Numbered from the stretch's first letter, positions 41,372 to 51,085 are shown. The stretch is DNA of 64,000 bases from Limnobacter thiooxidans (GCF_036323495.1 NZ_AP028947.1:434001-498000), one strand, 5' to 3'. A program made the numbers and translations. The notes: generated by a model not told the origin, from the sequence alone.

Positions 41372-42739
41372 ATGTTGAAGTTTCAAACAAAACTCACAGC
41401 ACTGGCTCTGACAGGCCTGTTTGCTGTCAGCGCCGCGCAAGCGGCAGTCAGCCCGCAGGAAGCGGCCAAGCTGGGCACCAGCCTGACTGAATTCGGTGCA
41501 GAAAAAGCGGGCAATGCCGCAGGCACCATTCCCGCGTACACGGGTGGTTTGACCAAGGCGCCCGCAGGCTACAAGGCCGGCCAGCACCTGGTTGATCCAT
41601 TTGCCAGCGAAAAGCCTTTGTTCACCATTACCGGTGCCAACGCTGACAAATACAAAGCCAACCTGTCACCAGGCCAGTTGGAAATGCTGAAAAAGTATCC
41701 CACATTCAAAATGAATGTGTACCCCACGCACCGCAGCACGGCCTATCCCAAGAAAGTGCTGGATGCAGCCAAGAAAAATGCAACCAACGCGAAAACTGAC
41801 AACAACGGCAACACTGTGGTCAATTTTGAGCAGGCCATTCCATTCCCCATTCCACAGAACGGCGTGGAAGTGATCTGGAACCACTTGACCCGCTACCGCG
41901 GTGGTGCAGCCAAGCGTGATTTCGTTCAGGTTCCTGTTGAACGCGATGGCACCTTCATCATCAACCGCATTGAAGACACCCTGGTGTTTCCACGCAACTT
42001 GCCCAACTTTTTCAAGGCTGGTGAAGATGAAAACATCAACTTCTACTTTTACCAGATCCTGAAAAGCCCGGTTTCTGTATCCGGCAACGTGCTGCTGGTG
42101 CACGACACACTGGATCAAGTGACTGAAGGTCGCCGCGCCTGGCAGTACAACGCGGGTCAGCGTCGCGTACGCCGCGCACCGCAAGTTGCTTATGACTCAC
42201 CAGGAACGGCAGCTGACGGCTTGCGCACAACCGACAACTACGACTTGTATAACGGTGCACCTGACCGTTATGAGTGGAAGTTGAAGGGCAAGAAAGAAAT
42301 GTACATTCCTTATAACAGCTACCGCTTGGCCAACAACAAACTGACCTACAAGGAAATTCACCAGCCATTGCACATGAATCCTGAAGTGCTGCGCTATGAG
42401 TTGCACCGTGTATGGGAAGTGGAAGCCACGTTGAAGAGCGATGCACGCCACATCTATGCCAAGCGCGTCTTCTTCGTTGATGAAGACAACTGGCAAGCTT
42501 CCGTCATCGATCATTACGATGGCAAGGGTGCACTGTGGCGCGTGGCTGAAGCCCACAACATTCAGTATTACAACGAAATGGTGCCGTTCTACGCCGCCGA
42601 AGCGTTGTATGACCTGCAAGCTGGCCGCTACCTCACCATTGGTTTGACCAATGAAGCGGCTCAGCCGTTCGTGTTCGACTTCACGCCAGACCGCGCTAAC
42701 TACACCCCAGCCGGCCTGCGTCGACTCGGCGTTCAGTAA
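41372..42739 (+). CDS. DUF1329 periplasmic protein
   Basis: This 455-residue protein has a GGAGG ribosome site and a signal peptide (about 1-24, SAAQA|AVSP). The family block starts with the SPQEAAKLGTSLTEFGAEKAG segment (AAKLG..LT..GAE.AGNA.GTIP.Y.GG). It is predicted to have a LolB/LolA-like lipid-binding barrel, as known for the family, and so may ferry hydrophobic molecules across the periplasm to the DUF1302 protein. It lies 27 bases after the DUF1302 gene and is followed by a terminator. Confidence 0.87.
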   Translation: MLKFQTKLTALALTGLFAVSAAQAAVSPQEAAKLGTSLTEFGAEKAGNAAGTIPAYTGGLTKAPAGYKAGQHLVDPFASEKPLFTITGANADKYKANLSPGQLEMLKKYPTFKMNVYPTHRSTAYPKKVLDAAKKNATNAKTDNNGNTVVNFEQAIPFPIPQNGVEVIWNHLTRYRGGAAKRDFVQVPVERDGTFIINRIEDTLVFPRNLPNFFKAGEDENINFYFYQILKSPVSVSGNVLLVHDTLDQVTEGRRAWQYNAGQRRVRRAPQVAYDSPGTAADGLRTTDNYDLYNGAPDRYEWKLKGKKEMYIPYNSYRLANNKLTYKEIHQPLHMNPEVLRYELHRVWEVEATLKSDARHIYAKRVFFVDEDNWQASVIDHYDGKGALWRVAEAHNIQYYNEMVPFYAAEALYDLQAGRYLTIGLTNEAAQPFVFDFTPDRANYTPAGLRRLGVQ

Positions 42740-42753
42740 TAGCCAGTGGTATT

Positions 42754-42790
42754 AGGCTACAAGGGGTCAAGTGCCCTTTGTAGCCTTTTT
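42754..42790 (+). terminator. Rho-independent terminator after the DUF1329 gene
   Basis: A 13-bp stem AGGCTACAAGGGG / CCCTTTGTAGCCT with one G-T pair, loop TCAAGTG and a T-run. It lies between the DUF1329 and YCF48-like genes, so the two abundant envelope proteins are probably made in excess over the downstream permease genes. Confidence 0.85.
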
Positions 42791-42809
42791 CAATTTCAAA
42801 GGACATGTC

Positions 42810-43982
42810 ATGTTTCTCCGGAATCGTTTTCCCAGCCGAACCACTGCGTCGCTGCTGGTTGGTGCTGGCTTGGCTGCAGGTTTGCTAGCCTATGGCAGCG
42901 TATCGACGGCCAAGATCGATCTGCTTCAAATTCCCGCCATTCCAAGTGTCAATGCGACACGCTCCTTGCTGCTTGACGTCGAGCGGGTTGGTAAAAACCT
43001 GTTCGCTGCCGGTGAGTTTGGGCAAGTACTGAAAAGTGAAGACAACGGGCAAACCTGGACGCCTGGAAAGGTGCCCACATCCATCACACTGACTTCCGTG
43101 TCATTTGCCAACGATGCATTAGGTTATGCCGTGGGGCACGATGGCGTGGTGCTGAAAACCGAAGACGGTGGCGCCAACTGGACCAAGCTGATCGATGGCA
43201 ACGCGATCAACAAGTTTGTATTGGATTCATTGCAGGCCAAGGCAGATGCGCTTCAGGAAGAGGTGGATAGCCTGCCCGAAAATGCCAAACCCGAAACCCG
43301 CGAAGCGATGGAAGTGGCTGCTGAAGAAGCTGCGTTTCTGGTCGATACCGCGCAGGGCGATATTGAAGTTGGTCCATCCAAGCCTTTGCTGGACGTGGTG
43401 GTCAATGCCAACGGCACCGTGTTTGTTGTCGGCGCCTATGGCCAATTGCTGAAAAGCAACGATGCGGGTGCGAACTGGGTTTATCTGGGTGACCGCATCA
43501 ACAACCCGAACAACTACCATTTGAACACCTTGCTGCTGAGCAAAACCGGTGAAATCTGGTTGGCTGGCGAGCAGGGTACCGTGTTGGTCAGTGCGGATGA
43601 AGGCGAAAGCTGGACATCCCGAAAGATTGATTACGATGGCTCCATTTTTGCGTTGGTCGAGCTGCCTGAAACCCGAACTGTAGTAGCAGTAGGCTTGCGT
43701 GGGCATTTGTTCCGTTTGCCATTTGGAACCGACGCCTGGCAGGAAGTGAAAACCAATTTGCGTGAAACTTTTAGCGGTGCGACTGTGCTTGCAGATGGTT
43801 CAGCAGTTGTGGTGGGTTCTCGGGGCATTTTAGCGCGCAGCACCGACGACTTCCAAACGCTCCAGGTCACACGCCGTGCCGACAAATTGCCGTCGGCCAG
43901 TGTCGTTCAGTTGAACGATCAGGAAATTTTGTTGACGGGCCTGCGCGGTTTCAAAACCCTGTCCTTGTCTGAATTCAAATAA
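42810..43982 (+). CDS. YCF48/BNR-repeat exported beta-propeller protein
   Basis: The ATG at 42810 with AAGGA gives 390 residues. An N-terminal hydrophobic segment (about 10-35) acts as signal or anchor. Repeated propeller motifs follow: GQVLKSEDNGQTWT, GVVLKTEDGGANWTKL, GQLLKSNDAGANWV and GTVLVSADEGESWT, typical YCF48/BNR blades. A helical insertion rich in Glu and Ala (about residues 145-190) interrupts the blades. Proteins of this type are regular partners of RND permeases in the DUF1302/1329 cluster. The RND gene starts 18 bases downstream. Confidence 0.85.
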   Translation: MFLRNRFPSRTTASLLVGAGLAAGLLAYGSVSTAKIDLLQIPAIPSVNATRSLLLDVERVGKNLFAAGEFGQVLKSEDNGQTWTPGKVPTSITLTSVSFANDALGYAVGHDGVVLKTEDGGANWTKLIDGNAINKFVLDSLQAKADALQEEVDSLPENAKPETREAMEVAAEEAAFLVDTAQGDIEVGPSKPLLDVVVNANGTVFVVGAYGQLLKSNDAGANWVYLGDRINNPNNYHLNTLLLSKTGEIWLAGEQGTVLVSADEGESWTSRKIDYDGSIFALVELPETRTVVAVGLRGHLFRLPFGTDAWQEVKTNLRETFSGATVLADGSAVVVGSRGILARSTDDFQTLQVTRRADKLPSASVVQLNDQEILLTGLRGFKTLSLSEFK

Positions 43983-44000
43983 AGCGGACGCACACATACA

Positions 44001-46337
44001 ATGACTTCTCCCGACACAAATACCAAAGCGCCATTGGCGGAACGGCTGGTGTTCAGCAAACGCCCCTTGGTGATGATGCTGATGCTGATCGCAACCCTGT
44101 TGCTGGCCTGGCAGGCCACGCAACTCAAGGTGGCAGCCAGCTTTGAAAAAATGATCCCGACCAATCACGAATACGTGGTTAACTTTTTGGCCAATCGGGC
44201 CGACCTTACCAGCCTGGGCAACGTGGTGCGTGTCACCGTGCAGGTCAAGGAAGGTGATATTTTCAATGCCGAATACCTCGAAACCCTGAAAAAGGTCACC
44301 GACAAGGCCTTTTACATTCCGGGGGTGAATCGCCCTGAAATGGCATCGCTGTGGACAGCCAACGTGCGCTGGACTTCCGTCACGGAAGAGGGGCTGGAAG
44401 GCGGGCAGGTGATTCCTGCAACCTACAACGGCGATGCCGAAAGCATTGCACTGGTGCGCCAGAACGTGGAGCTTTCCGGGCAAATTGGCCGTTTGGTCGG
44501 CAACGATTTCAAAAGCACCGTGGTCTATATGCCCTTGCTTGAAATCAACCCGGAGACAGGACAAAGGCTGGACTACAAGGAGTTTTCCGAGCGCATTGAA
44601 TCTGAACTTCGCAACGAATTCAACTCCGACAAAATCGAAATTCGGGTAACCGGTTTTGCAAAAATTGTGGGCGACCTGATTGAAGGTGCAGGCCAGATCG
44701 TGCTGTTCTTCGGCCTTGCCTTGCTGATTACCATGCTGATGATGTATTGGTATTCGCGCAGTTTGAAAAGTACCTTTGCCACCATTGCCTGCTCAATCGT
44801 GGCCGTCATCTGGCAGCTGGGTTTTTTGAATCTCCTGGGCTTGGGGCTTGATCCTTACTCCATGCTGGTTCCTTTCCTGGTGTTTGCAATTGGCGTTAGC
44901 CACGGTGTCCAGGTGGTCAGCGCGATTGCGCTGAAGCAGGGTGAGGGCTACAACAAGTTGGACTCAGCAAGCCTGGCCTTTCGCGGTTTGTATGTCGCAG
45001 GCCTGACTGCTTTGCTGACCGATGGTTTTGGTTTCGCTACCCTGGTCATTATTGATATTCCTGTGATTCGTGATCTGGCTGTTGGCGCTTCTGTTGGTGT
45101 GGCAGTCATTATCTTGACCAACCTGGTTCTGCTTCCCCTGATCATGAGCTACATCGGCGTGGATGAAAAAGCCATCCAGGTGCTGCGCGCATCCGAGTCC
45201 AGTGATAACAAGGTATTGCGCTTCTTGTCCGGATTTGCCAAACCAAAAATGGCCACTATTGCCTTGGTGTTTGGTGTTGCTTTGTTGGGTGTGGGGTTGT
45301 GGGGCAACGCCAATGTACAAATTGGTGACCTGGACAAAGGCGCGCCTGAATTGCGTCCTGATTCCCGCTATAACCTCGACAGCGTTTACTTCAGCAACAA
45401 CTACTCCACCAGCACCGATGTGTTTGTGGTCATGGTTGAAACCGAAACGGATGGTTGTATCAAGTACAACACATTGGCTGCAGTGGACTTGTTTCAGTGG
45501 ACCATTGAACAGGTGCCTGGCGTACAAAGCAGTATTTCACTGGCCGACCGCTCCAAGTTTGTCATTAGCGCCTACAGTGAAGGCGACCTGAAGTGGATGA
45601 CCTTGAACCGCAACCAGTTCGTGTTGAACGGCACCATCAGCGGCATGAACCTGTCTGATGGCTTGTTCAGCTCCGACTGTTCCTTCATGCCGATTGTTGT
45701 GTTCCTTGAAGATCACAAGGCCGACACGCTCAAGCGCGTGGTTGCCGCTGCTGAAGACTTCATTGCCAAAAATGACACCGGCGATGCGGTATTCAAGCTG
45801 GCTGCGGGCAACGCTGGTATTGAGGCTGCGACCAACGAAGTGGTGGACCGTGCTCAGGTTGAAATGCTGGTCTGGGTGTATGCAATCGTGGCCTTCCTGG
45901 TGTGGGTTGCTTTCCGTTCCGTGCGCACTGTGATCTGCATTATCGCGCCGCTGGCACTGACCTCGCTCTTGTGTTCTGCACTCATGGTGGTGTTGGGCAT
46001 TGGCGTGAAGGTGGCCACTTTGCCCGTGATTTCCTTGGGGGTAGGCATTGGTGTGGATTACGGCATTTACATCTACGGCAAGCTTGAAGAGTATTTGAAA
46101 CAAGGCAAGCCATTCGCAGAGGCCTACTTTGAAACCCTGAAGTCCACCGGCAAGGCTGTCGTGTTTACAGGCATGACCTTGGGTATTGGTGTTGCCACTT
46201 GGGCATTCTCGCCCATCAAGTTCCAGGCCGACATGGGCTTGTTGCTGACTTTCATGTTCTTGTGGAACATGGTTGGTGCGGTGGTGTTCTTGCCGGCACT
46301 GGCTTACTTCCTAGAACGTCGGGGCAAAGCAGCCTGA
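44001..46337 (+). CDS. RND-superfamily (MMPL-like) permease
   Basis: This 778-residue protein has twelve predicted membrane spans in two halves. A span comes first (MMLMLIATLLLAWQATQL), then a large periplasmic loop (about 50-225), five spans with VPFLVFAIGVSHGVQVVSA, a second loop and the remaining spans with LGVGIGVDYGIYIYGKL, where the Asp is the likely proton-relay residue. Single-polypeptide RND proteins of this type move lipids or other hydrophobic compounds. It ends the DUF1302/1329/YCF48 set and is closed by a strong terminator. Confidence 0.88.
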   Translation: MTSPDTNTKAPLAERLVFSKRPLVMMLMLIATLLLAWQATQLKVAASFEKMIPTNHEYVVNFLANRADLTSLGNVVRVTVQVKEGDIFNAEYLETLKKVTDKAFYIPGVNRPEMASLWTANVRWTSVTEEGLEGGQVIPATYNGDAESIALVRQNVELSGQIGRLVGNDFKSTVVYMPLLEINPETGQRLDYKEFSERIESELRNEFNSDKIEIRVTGFAKIVGDLIEGAGQIVLFFGLALLITMLMMYWYSRSLKSTFATIACSIVAVIWQLGFLNLLGLGLDPYSMLVPFLVFAIGVSHGVQVVSAIALKQGEGYNKLDSASLAFRGLYVAGLTALLTDGFGFATLVIIDIPVIRDLAVGASVGVAVIILTNLVLLPLIMSYIGVDEKAIQVLRASESSDNKVLRFLSGFAKPKMATIALVFGVALLGVGLWGNANVQIGDLDKGAPELRPDSRYNLDSVYFSNNYSTSTDVFVVMVETETDGCIKYNTLAAVDLFQWTIEQVPGVQSSISLADRSKFVISAYSEGDLKWMTLNRNQFVLNGTISGMNLSDGLFSSDCSFMPIVVFLEDHKADTLKRVVAAAEDFIAKNDTGDAVFKLAAGNAGIEAATNEVVDRAQVEMLVWVYAIVAFLVWVAFRSVRTVICIIAPLALTSLLCSALMVVLGIGVKVATLPVISLGVGIGVDYGIYIYGKLEEYLKQGKPFAEAYFETLKSTGKAVVFTGMTLGIGVATWAFSPIKFQADMGLLLTFMFLWNMVGAVVFLPALAYFLERRGKAA

Positions 46338-46341
46338 CAGT

Positions 46342-46370
46342 AAAAAACGGGCCCTCGGGCCCGTTTTTTT
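46342..46370 (+). terminator. Rho-independent terminator after the RND gene
   Basis: A-run, CGGGCCC, a two- to three-base loop, GGGCCCG and a seven-base T-run. The stem is very GC-rich and the end of the transport cluster is clear. Confidence 0.9.
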
Positions 46371-46491
46371 CTTTTGAGCCCATTCAATTCGGGGGATGTC
46401 CGCATCCCCAACTTCCTTCTGTGCCCCTGTATGGCACATCCCTTCCAAAAGTTGTTACAGTATTGCAAACACAGTCAAAAGGGGTTTGCAA

Positions 46492-47289
46492 ATGCGTCGG
46501 GTTGTATTCAATCAAAAAGGTGGAGTCGGCAAATCCACTATCACCAGCAACCTGGCTGCCATTTCTGCGCATCAGGGTTTGAAAACCCTGTTGATCGATC
46601 TGGACCCCCAAGGCAATTCCACCCAATACATCCTGGGGCGTGATGCAAAGCCGCTTGACTACACACTGGCTGATTTTTTCGATCAAGCCCTGAATTTCAA
46701 GATACGTCCGAAGAAAAGCGCTGAATTTGTGGTGCCCACTGGCTACGACAACCTGGATTTGCTGGCCAGCCACCCCGCCCTTGAAGAGTTGCAGGTCAAG
46801 CTGGAATCGCGTTACAAGATTTTCAAGCTGCGCGAAGCGCTGGATGAACTGGGCGGGCAATACGACCGGGTTTACATCGACACTCCACCTGCATTGAATT
46901 TCTTTTCCCGTTCCGCTTTGATAGCAGCCGACAGCGTGCTCATCCCATTCGATTGCGACGAGTTTTCCCGCCGCGCACTGTATAACCTGATGGACGCCCT
47001 GAACGAAATTCGTGCGGACCACAACCCTTCCCTTGCGGTTGAGGGCATCGTGGTCAATCAGTTTCAGCCCCGCGCCAGCCTGCCCCAGAAACTGGTGGCT
47101 GAGCTGTTGGAAGAAGGGCACCCGGTACTGAATACCTGTTTGTCGTCTTCCGTCAAAATCCGCGAAAGCCACGAAGCGGCCAAGCCCATGATCCACTTCA
47201 TGCCGGCGCACAAGCTCAGTCTTGAGTTCCTCGCCATGCATGCCGAAATTGAGGCGGCTGCCAGCAAGGGCAAGAAAAAGGTCGCCTGA
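46492..47289 (+). CDS. ParA-family ATPase (first copy)
   Basis: The ATG at 46492 with an AAAGGGG stretch gives 265 residues; an upstream in-frame start at 46396 overlaps the terminator region and was not used. The deviant Walker A KGGVGKST (9-16), the switch LLIDLDPQGNSTQ and the VYIDTPPALN box are those of ParA/Soj partition ATPases. No parB gene or parS-like repeat lies nearby, so it is probably an orphan ParA used for positioning a protein complex or another cellular cargo. The C-terminus is Lys-rich (KGKKKVA). Confidence 0.85.
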   Translation: MRRVVFNQKGGVGKSTITSNLAAISAHQGLKTLLIDLDPQGNSTQYILGRDAKPLDYTLADFFDQALNFKIRPKKSAEFVVPTGYDNLDLLASHPALEELQVKLESRYKIFKLREALDELGGQYDRVYIDTPPALNFFSRSALIAADSVLIPFDCDEFSRRALYNLMDALNEIRADHNPSLAVEGIVVNQFQPRASLPQKLVAELLEEGHPVLNTCLSSSVKIRESHEAAKPMIHFMPAHKLSLEFLAMHAEIEAAASKGKKKVA

Positions 47290-47375
47290 TTTCAACCCAA
47301 AGCCCCAAGCTGTCACATCGCTGAAACTTGTCTGGCGCACACTCAAGCCTCTAATTTCATTCAAGAGTGTGTGCA

Positions 47376-47498
47376 ATGCGCCAAGCCATGGTGTGGGTCA
47401 ACAAGCTGGGTGGTCGTGTCAAGGCGGCTCACCAACATCGTCTTCAAAACAAATTGCGCAAAAGGCTGGGCAAACTGGTTTCCTACGGCCTTTCCTGA
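47376..47498 (+). CDS. Possible 40-residue basic protein
   Basis: The ORF starts at an ATG 86 bases after the parA stop. The product is highly basic (many Arg, Lys, Gln; KLGGRVKAAHQHRLQNK) without hydrophobic span. It has no strong ribosome site (AAGAG about ten bases upstream). It is placed here because it fills an otherwise empty 230-bp gap and shows protein-like codon use, but it could be chance. Confidence 0.25.
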   Translation: MRQAMVWVNKLGGRVKAAHQHRLQNKLRKRLGKLVSYGLS

Positions 47499-47519
47499 TT
47501 AAGCACTAGCAGCGCTGTT

Positions 47520-49814
47520 TTGCTCAAATCCCTTGGCCCCTCAAAAAACCCGGTTTTGCGCAAACTGGCGCGGGGATTGGCTCGCCTTTCAAGCCGCATG
47601 GGCTGGTTGTCTGTCCGTTACCCCACCTACACTCTCGAAGACCGCCTTGCACAATTCAAGGCACTTAATTTGGCCTTTGACCCAGGCACCAGCATACGTT
47701 TCAACGACTTTTTTGTCCCGTACATCGAATCATCCACCGACCGTGGCGGGGCTTATGCGCTGGGTTGTATCACTGAGTTTCAGCGTGGTCCCCAACTGCA
47801 ATTTCTCAAGCGCCTTGCACAAGGCCGCCTGTCTGAAATGGGGGGCAGTGGCTTCGTGGACATGGACCACCTGATCCGTTTGCTTGATTTTGGCCGCGCT
47901 GCGCCTGAAATTTGGGCTTCCATGCCGCAGGCCAGCAAAGAGTGGGTTGAGGGTTTTGTGGCTGGTTTGAACGCTGTGCAGGCCAAGCGGGGCAGGGGGG
48001 TCGATGAAAAGTTTCTGGCCATTCGACCTGAACCTTACACCCCCTTGGATATTTTGCTGTTCGGCCGCCTGGCGGGCGCCGATGTCAATTGGCCTATTTA
48101 TTTTTCACTCATCGAGCACCGGCTATCCGGCGACTTCGTGCATTGGTGGAACCTCTTGCGACGTGTGGGCGCCGGGGTCTCCACCAGTTTTGAATCTCCC
48201 CCTTCACACCGGCCCAGCGTGGCCCAACAAATCGGCGATTTTCTGACCAGTATTTCTCGATCAGGCAGCAATTCGATTGTGTTGCACGGCACCCGGACAC
48301 AAAGCGGCCGCCCTTTGATGGTCAACGACCCTCACCTTGGTCAGCACTTGCCCAATGTGTGGATGATGGTGGGGCTGCGCACGCCAAGCTATCGCTGCGT
48401 GGGGTTGATGTTTCCGGGCGTTCCCATCTTGGGCTTGGGAAGAAACACCAATCTGGCCTGGGGCGGAACCAACTTGCGTGCTGCGTCTTCAGACCTGGTG
48501 CGCCTGGGGTCCCAAACCGAAGCACTGACCACACCACAAATTTCCAGAATCCGTGTACGGTTTTCATGGGCCCGGCAGCGCAAACTGCGCTATTCCCCGC
48601 ATGGCCCGGTGTTGACCGATTGCCCTGCTTTGGGTCGCTTGTGTGGGCCAGACCACCTTGCCTTGCGGTGGGCCGGGCATTGGCCCACCGATGAAATCAC
48701 CAGCTTTTTAAGCGCCATGAAGGCGGATACAGTTGCTGAATTGCAGGCCGCCATGGCAGGGGTTGGAGTAACACCCCTGAACGTGCTGGGGGCGGACACC
48801 CAAGGCAATATTGGTCACGTGTTGGCCGCCACTTTGCCCAAACGTCCAGGGTTTCCAGAGGACGATTGGGTACTGCCCGAGGACACTGCCCAAGCTCATT
48901 GGTCTATTCAGGTGTGTGCCAAAGATTTTCCCAGTGTCATCAACCCCGCGGCCGGTTTCATTGTGTCGGCCAACAACAGGCCATCTGAAGTTACCGGCCT
49001 GGGTTTCCTGTTCAATGGGGATGATCGGGTGATGCGGGCCCGAACCCTGTTCAACGCCCAGCACCGTTTCTGCCCCAAAACCTTGCTTGAGTTGCAATTG
49101 GATGTCACCTCCCCCTTGGCTGCCCGGCTGTCCAGGGAATTGGCTGATTTTTGTCGCGCCTGGATTTCCACCAGCGAGCAGCAGGTCTTTTGCAATTCAA
49201 TCGACTTGTGGCAGGGCGCTTATACCGCCGATAGCTTTTCAGCGCTTCAATTCGAGTTTTTATTGACCGCCTTGGTGCGTGAGTTGTCAGCTGTGCGTCA
49301 CGCGGGGCGAATGCCTGGTTTGATGGACCAATGGGCTTATTTGACAGACTGCCTGATGGAAGACCTGGAGGCTTTGTCGGATGCCCAGAAAAAATCAGTC
49401 ATACCCCGTTCTGTTGATGAAGCCAACCGGCTGGCCCAGCATTGGCAGCTGTGGGGCAATTTGCACAAAATCCGCTTGCGCCATGTGCTGGGTCATGTGC
49501 CACTGCTGGGCAAGTTGTTCTCCTCGAAATCATTCCCTGCCGCAGGTTCGAGAGAAACTTTGATGAAGAATGCCCACAGCCTGATTCGCGGTTTTGATGA
49601 AACCAGCTACGGTTCCCAAAGCCGCCATCTTTCCGATTTGTCGGACCCTGATGAAAACTACTTTGTGCTGCTCGGTGGCCAGGACGGCTGGGTAGGCAGC
49701 CAACTGATGAGCGATCAAATTCCCTTGTGGCGAACACGCCAAAGCATCCAGATGCCATTGAGTGCCACACGCATTCAACAGTTGTTTCACCATCGCGTTG
49801 GCGGGTTAGAATAA
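47520..49814 (+). CDS. Penicillin acylase family (S45) Ntn-hydrolase, apparently non-exported
   Basis: The called 764-residue frame begins at a TTG; ATG 47598 is an alternative and neither has a good ribosome site. The alpha part has FNDFFVPYIES and ALGCITEFQRGPQLQFL. The beta part begins at the autocatalytic Ser250 in SGSNSIVLHGTRTQSGRPL, followed by VNDPHLG, all diagnostic for S45 enzymes such as penicillin G acylase and acyl-homoserine lactone acylases. Unlike most of that family, no signal peptide is visible. The substrate may be an acylated amino acid or lactone; this cannot be decided from sequence. Confidence 0.82.
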   Translation: MLKSLGPSKNPVLRKLARGLARLSSRMGWLSVRYPTYTLEDRLAQFKALNLAFDPGTSIRFNDFFVPYIESSTDRGGAYALGCITEFQRGPQLQFLKRLAQGRLSEMGGSGFVDMDHLIRLLDFGRAAPEIWASMPQASKEWVEGFVAGLNAVQAKRGRGVDEKFLAIRPEPYTPLDILLFGRLAGADVNWPIYFSLIEHRLSGDFVHWWNLLRRVGAGVSTSFESPPSHRPSVAQQIGDFLTSISRSGSNSIVLHGTRTQSGRPLMVNDPHLGQHLPNVWMMVGLRTPSYRCVGLMFPGVPILGLGRNTNLAWGGTNLRAASSDLVRLGSQTEALTTPQISRIRVRFSWARQRKLRYSPHGPVLTDCPALGRLCGPDHLALRWAGHWPTDEITSFLSAMKADTVAELQAAMAGVGVTPLNVLGADTQGNIGHVLAATLPKRPGFPEDDWVLPEDTAQAHWSIQVCAKDFPSVINPAAGFIVSANNRPSEVTGLGFLFNGDDRVMRARTLFNAQHRFCPKTLLELQLDVTSPLAARLSRELADFCRAWISTSEQQVFCNSIDLWQGAYTADSFSALQFEFLLTALVRELSAVRHAGRMPGLMDQWAYLTDCLMEDLEALSDAQKKSVIPRSVDEANRLAQHWQLWGNLHKIRLRHVLGHVPLLGKLFSSKSFPAAGSRETLMKNAHSLIRGFDETSYGSQSRHLSDLSDPDENYFVLLGGQDGWVGSQLMSDQIPLWRTRQSIQMPLSATRIQQLFHHRVGGLE

Positions 49815-49857
49815 TTTCTCAATCCGAATTAAATTCCTCTGCACAGGATGCCCGCCC

Positions 49858-50481
49858 ATGAAGACCACCATCATCAGCAGCCGCAAAGGCGGTGCCGGTA
49901 AAACAACCTTGTCCCTCAATCTGGCCACGCTCGCCTGTCAGCAGGGCAAGAAGAAAGTTGCCTTGCTGGACCTGGATCCACAAGGCTCCAGCCGGTTCTG
50001 GGATTCCCTGCGGGTGGCAGACTATCCCGATGTGCGCAAGGTGGGTGTCAACGATTTGTTGATCGAGTTGTCCGAGCTTGAAGAGTCTGGGTATGACTTC
50101 GTATTCATCGACATGCCTCCCACCGAAAAGAAGTGGATCAAGGACGCCATGACCCACGCGGATCTGGTCCTGATTCCCACCAAGGCCAGCCCATTGGACA
50201 TTCACAGCGCCAGCAGTTCACTGGAATGGGCTTCTGATGCAGGAACCAAGGTTTCTTGGGTCATCAATGGTGCGTCTGTGCTCAGCAGTACACCTGAAAT
50301 TGTTTTCGAACAGTTGAAGGCTACAGCCAAGGTTTGCAAAACAATTGTTCACGAGCGCAACGATTTCGTCATCAGTGTGGGGCTGGGCAAATCGGTTACC
50401 GAGTTTGCACCCAATTCCAAGGCGGCAGCTGAAATAGACAGCCTGTGGCGAGAGGTTCGTAGCATGCTTGGGAGGACCTGA
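49858..50481 (+). CDS. ParA/MipZ-like ATPase (second, short copy)
   Basis: This 207-residue protein has the deviant Walker A RKGGAGKTT (9-17), ALLDLDPQGSS and FVFIDMPPTEK. It lacks the N-terminal DNA-binding part of plasmid ParA proteins. Short ParA proteins place flagella, chemoreceptors, pili or cell-division factors. It is followed 88 bases later by a degenerate receiver protein and a TadG-like gene, a set that recalls the CpaE ATPase of Tad pili split into two genes. That reading is inference. Confidence 0.85.
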   Translation: MKTTIISSRKGGAGKTTLSLNLATLACQQGKKKVALLDLDPQGSSRFWDSLRVADYPDVRKVGVNDLLIELSELEESGYDFVFIDMPPTEKKWIKDAMTHADLVLIPTKASPLDIHSASSSLEWASDAGTKVSWVINGASVLSSTPEIVFEQLKATAKVCKTIVHERNDFVISVGLGKSVTEFAPNSKAAAEIDSLWREVRSMLGRT

Positions 50482-50569
50482 TTCCCTGGTTCTGCACCAA
50501 AAAAGCCCGAAAACTGTTCCCTTTGTTGGCATCGAACTTGCTAAAGAGTGTCTAAACAAGGGGAAATGA

Positions 50570-50989
50570 ATGACTACGGTACTGATTGTTGATCCAAACG
50601 AGGAAACCCGCCTTGCGCTGGAGGCCCAGTTGGCGGAGTCAAACCAGTTCGAGCGTGTTCTATCTTGTGTTGATTTACATGTGGCTGGCCGGTTTCTGAC
50701 GGACAAGAAAATCACTGTGATTTTGCTCGATGCGCAACAGGCGGCCCAGTCTGCTCTGTTGCATCAAATCAAAGAGTCCAATCCTGAATTGGGCGTGGTT
50801 TTGGTGCGTGACGCAGGTGGCGTGCTTGATGCCGCAACACTTCAATCTTTAGGTGGGCATGCCCAAGCTTCCCGATTGGCCGCGCCAATGGAGATTATCG
50901 CCAGTGTGGCCAAAGCATTGGTGGTGCGTTTAAAACCCAGTTCCCGCATTTTGGGCAAGTTTCTCAAAGATGGGCCCGGCAAGTTCTGA
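50570..50989 (+). CDS. Degenerate receiver-domain protein
   Basis: This 139-residue protein has a GGGG ribosome site. The fold pattern is CheY-like: TVLIVDPNEETRLAL with the acid pocket at D8, ITVILLDAQQ with a possible phospho-Asp (residue 54), and VVLVRDAGG. The Thr/Ser after strand 4 is Arg, and the Lys of the usual KPF motif is replaced (LAAPM). It may be a receiver that signals without normal phosphorylation, as in the N-terminal half of CpaE. It sits between the short ParA and the TadG-like gene. Confidence 0.65.
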   Translation: MTTVLIVDPNEETRLALEAQLAESNQFERVLSCVDLHVAGRFLTDKKITVILLDAQQAAQSALLHQIKESNPELGVVLVRDAGGVLDAATLQSLGGHAQASRLAAPMEIIASVAKALVVRLKPSSRILGKFLKDGPGKF

Positions 50990-51085
50990 TCATTTGAACT
51001 GCCACATCTATTGGCTGCTTTTCTTGCATATCCAATCGGCCTGAATTAAGGCAAAATCGGGTTAACCCAGCTGAAGATTTACGAC

